Assembly: GCA_035500775.1 (NCBI GenBank) | Contig: DATJWY010000287.1 | Span: 1 to 5,344, forward strand | Source of the DNA: DATJWY01 sp035500775 | GTDB taxonomy: Bacteria > Pseudomonadota > Alphaproteobacteria > Acetobacterales > Acetobacteraceae | DNA: 5,344 bases | Direction of reading: 5' to 3' | Shown here: in pieces, positions 4,821 through 5,344 of the stretch | Numbering within the stretch: position 1 is the first letter of the stretch | Layout: every line of letters starts with the position of its first letter | Program-made: the position numbers and the translations under genes | The notes under the pieces: model-generated | What the model was told of the DNA's origin: nothing | Database searches by the model: none | What the model saw: only the letters and a program-made list of their open reading frames with translations

Positions 4821-5344
4821 ATGTTCACCTTCAGGAAAATCCTGTTCTCGCACCTTCTGTCGGCTGCGATCTTGGCGGGTGCCGGCGCGGCGCAAGCACA
4901 ACAACCGCAGCCCCAACAGGGAATGATGGGCCCCGGTATGATGGGTTATGGGATGGGGCCCGGCATGATGGGGGGCGGCATGATGAGCCCCGGCATGATG
5001 GGTTACGGGATGGGCCCTGGCATGACGGGCATGATGTCTGGACCGATGGTCCAAGGGCGTCTCGCCTATCTCAAGGCCGAGCTTGGTATCACGGAGGCGC
5101 AATCGGAGCCCTGGAACGCGTACGTCAGCGCGGTCAATGCCCGGATGTCGAGCATGCTGAGTATGCACCAATCCATGATGCAGGCGATGCAGTCAGGCTC
5201 CGCGACGGCACGGATGGACGCTCACATCCAGGCAATGGAGGCGATGATCGAAACGCTGAAGGCTCTTAAGCCGGCTACGGATGCGCTTTATGCAGTGCTT
5301 ACGCCCGCTCAGAAGCAGAAGGCCGATCTTCTGCTCGGCATGGG
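4821..5344 (+). CDS. Exported Met-rich Spy/CpxP-like (LTXXQ-motif) protein, partial
   Basis: 174 complete codons are visible and the frame is still open at the right edge. The protein starts MFTFRKILFSHLL, a signal peptide with basic n-region (Arg5, Lys6), hydrophobic core and AQA cleavage site near residue 26, so it should be periplasmic. Residues 35-76 are low in complexity, with 16 methionines among Gly, Pro and Tyr, built on MMGPGMMGYGMGPGMMG and a near-copy 19 residues later. After that comes a helical region with LGITEAQSEPWNAYVSAVNA (88-107), methionine-rich helices and LTPAQKQKADLLLG (160-173), the two ITxxQ/LTxxQ signatures of the Spy/CpxP superfamily, whose members are periplasmic chaperones or metal-stress proteins. 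Methionine clusters bind Cu(I) in other periplasmic proteins, so a copper-linked role is plausible but is inference. The ATG has GGGGA (4807-4811) 9 nt upstream. Family confidence is good; function is not established. Confidence 0.85.
   Translation, partial: MFTFRKILFSHLLSAAILAGAGAAQAQQPQPQQGMMGPGMMGYGMGPGMMGGGMMSPGMMGYGMGPGMTGMMSGPMVQGRLAYLKAELGITEAQSEPWNAYVSAVNARMSSMLSMHQSMMQAMQSGSATARMDAHIQAMEAMIETLKALKPATDALYAVLTPAQKQKADLLLGM
4924..5029 (+). repeat. 57-bp-period internal duplication encoding the Met/Gly repeat
   Basis: Bases 4924-4972 and 4981-5029 match at 43 of 49 positions with a 57-bp period (19 codons, in frame). Four of the six differences are silent; the other two change Gly to Ser and Met to Thr. 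The unit encodes MM(G/S)PGMMGYGMGPGM(M/T)G. This is an intragenic duplication that doubles the methionine motif. Confidence 0.85.

Noticed and set aside
4704..5171. Minus-strand open frame encoding a histidine-rich protein opposite the Met-rich gene
   Set aside because: It is an artefact: in register, the antisense of the methionine codon ATG is CAT, histidine. The plus strand has the signal peptide, ribosome-binding site and LTXXQ motifs.
4766..5269. Plus-strand open frame of 167 codons overlapping the Met-rich gene
   Set aside because: Wrong frame; its Gly/Asp/His repeats come from reading the Met-Gly repeat DNA out of register. The true frame is open to the window edge.

Overview
The window looks like chromosomal DNA from a high-GC alphaproteobacterium. 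Acetobacteraceae (Rhodospirillales) is my best guess, from the protein flavours and from the paired GC-rich hairpins after gene ends. That assignment is inference; no marker gene here fixes the genus. The coding core is strongly GC-rich, while roughly the first 300 bases, next to an insertion-sequence remnant, are richer in AT.

Layout, left to right: (1) 1-182, minus strand: the N-terminal part of an IS1595-family transposase running off the left edge, with one zinc-ligand cysteine replaced by arginine. (2) 295-355: a 61-bp double-hairpin element. (3) 363-1708, minus strand: rph (RNase PH) then rdgB (ITP/XTP pyrophosphatase), joined by an ATGA overlap. (4) 1709-2223: a non-coding divergent region with a 24-bp imperfect stem, smaller dyads and two pairs of short direct repeats. 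(5) 2224-4538, plus strand: galU (UTP-glucose-1-phosphate uridylyltransferase) and a phosphomannomutase/phosphoglucomutase gene, 2 bp apart. (6) 4562-4622: the second, inverted copy of the 61-bp element. (7) 4623-4806: leader DNA with further hairpins. (8) 4821-5344, plus strand, cut by the right edge: an exported methionine-rich protein of the Spy/CpxP (LTXXQ) type.

The genes form two divergent two-gene operons. rph-rdgB covers tRNA 3'-end trimming and nucleotide-pool cleaning. galU-pgm feeds polysaccharide synthesis: the mutase interconverts hexose 6- and 1-phosphates, and GalU turns glucose-1-phosphate into UDP-glucose. Each operon ends at one copy of the same double-hairpin element, in the same orientation relative to transcription, so the 4.2-kb block lies between 61-bp inverted repeats that match at 57 positions.

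I see no CRISPR array, tRNA, rRNA or clearly new multi-gene system. The points most worth following are the matched inverted repeats, the long palindrome upstream of rph, the Met-rich internal duplication in the exported protein, and the damaged transposase.
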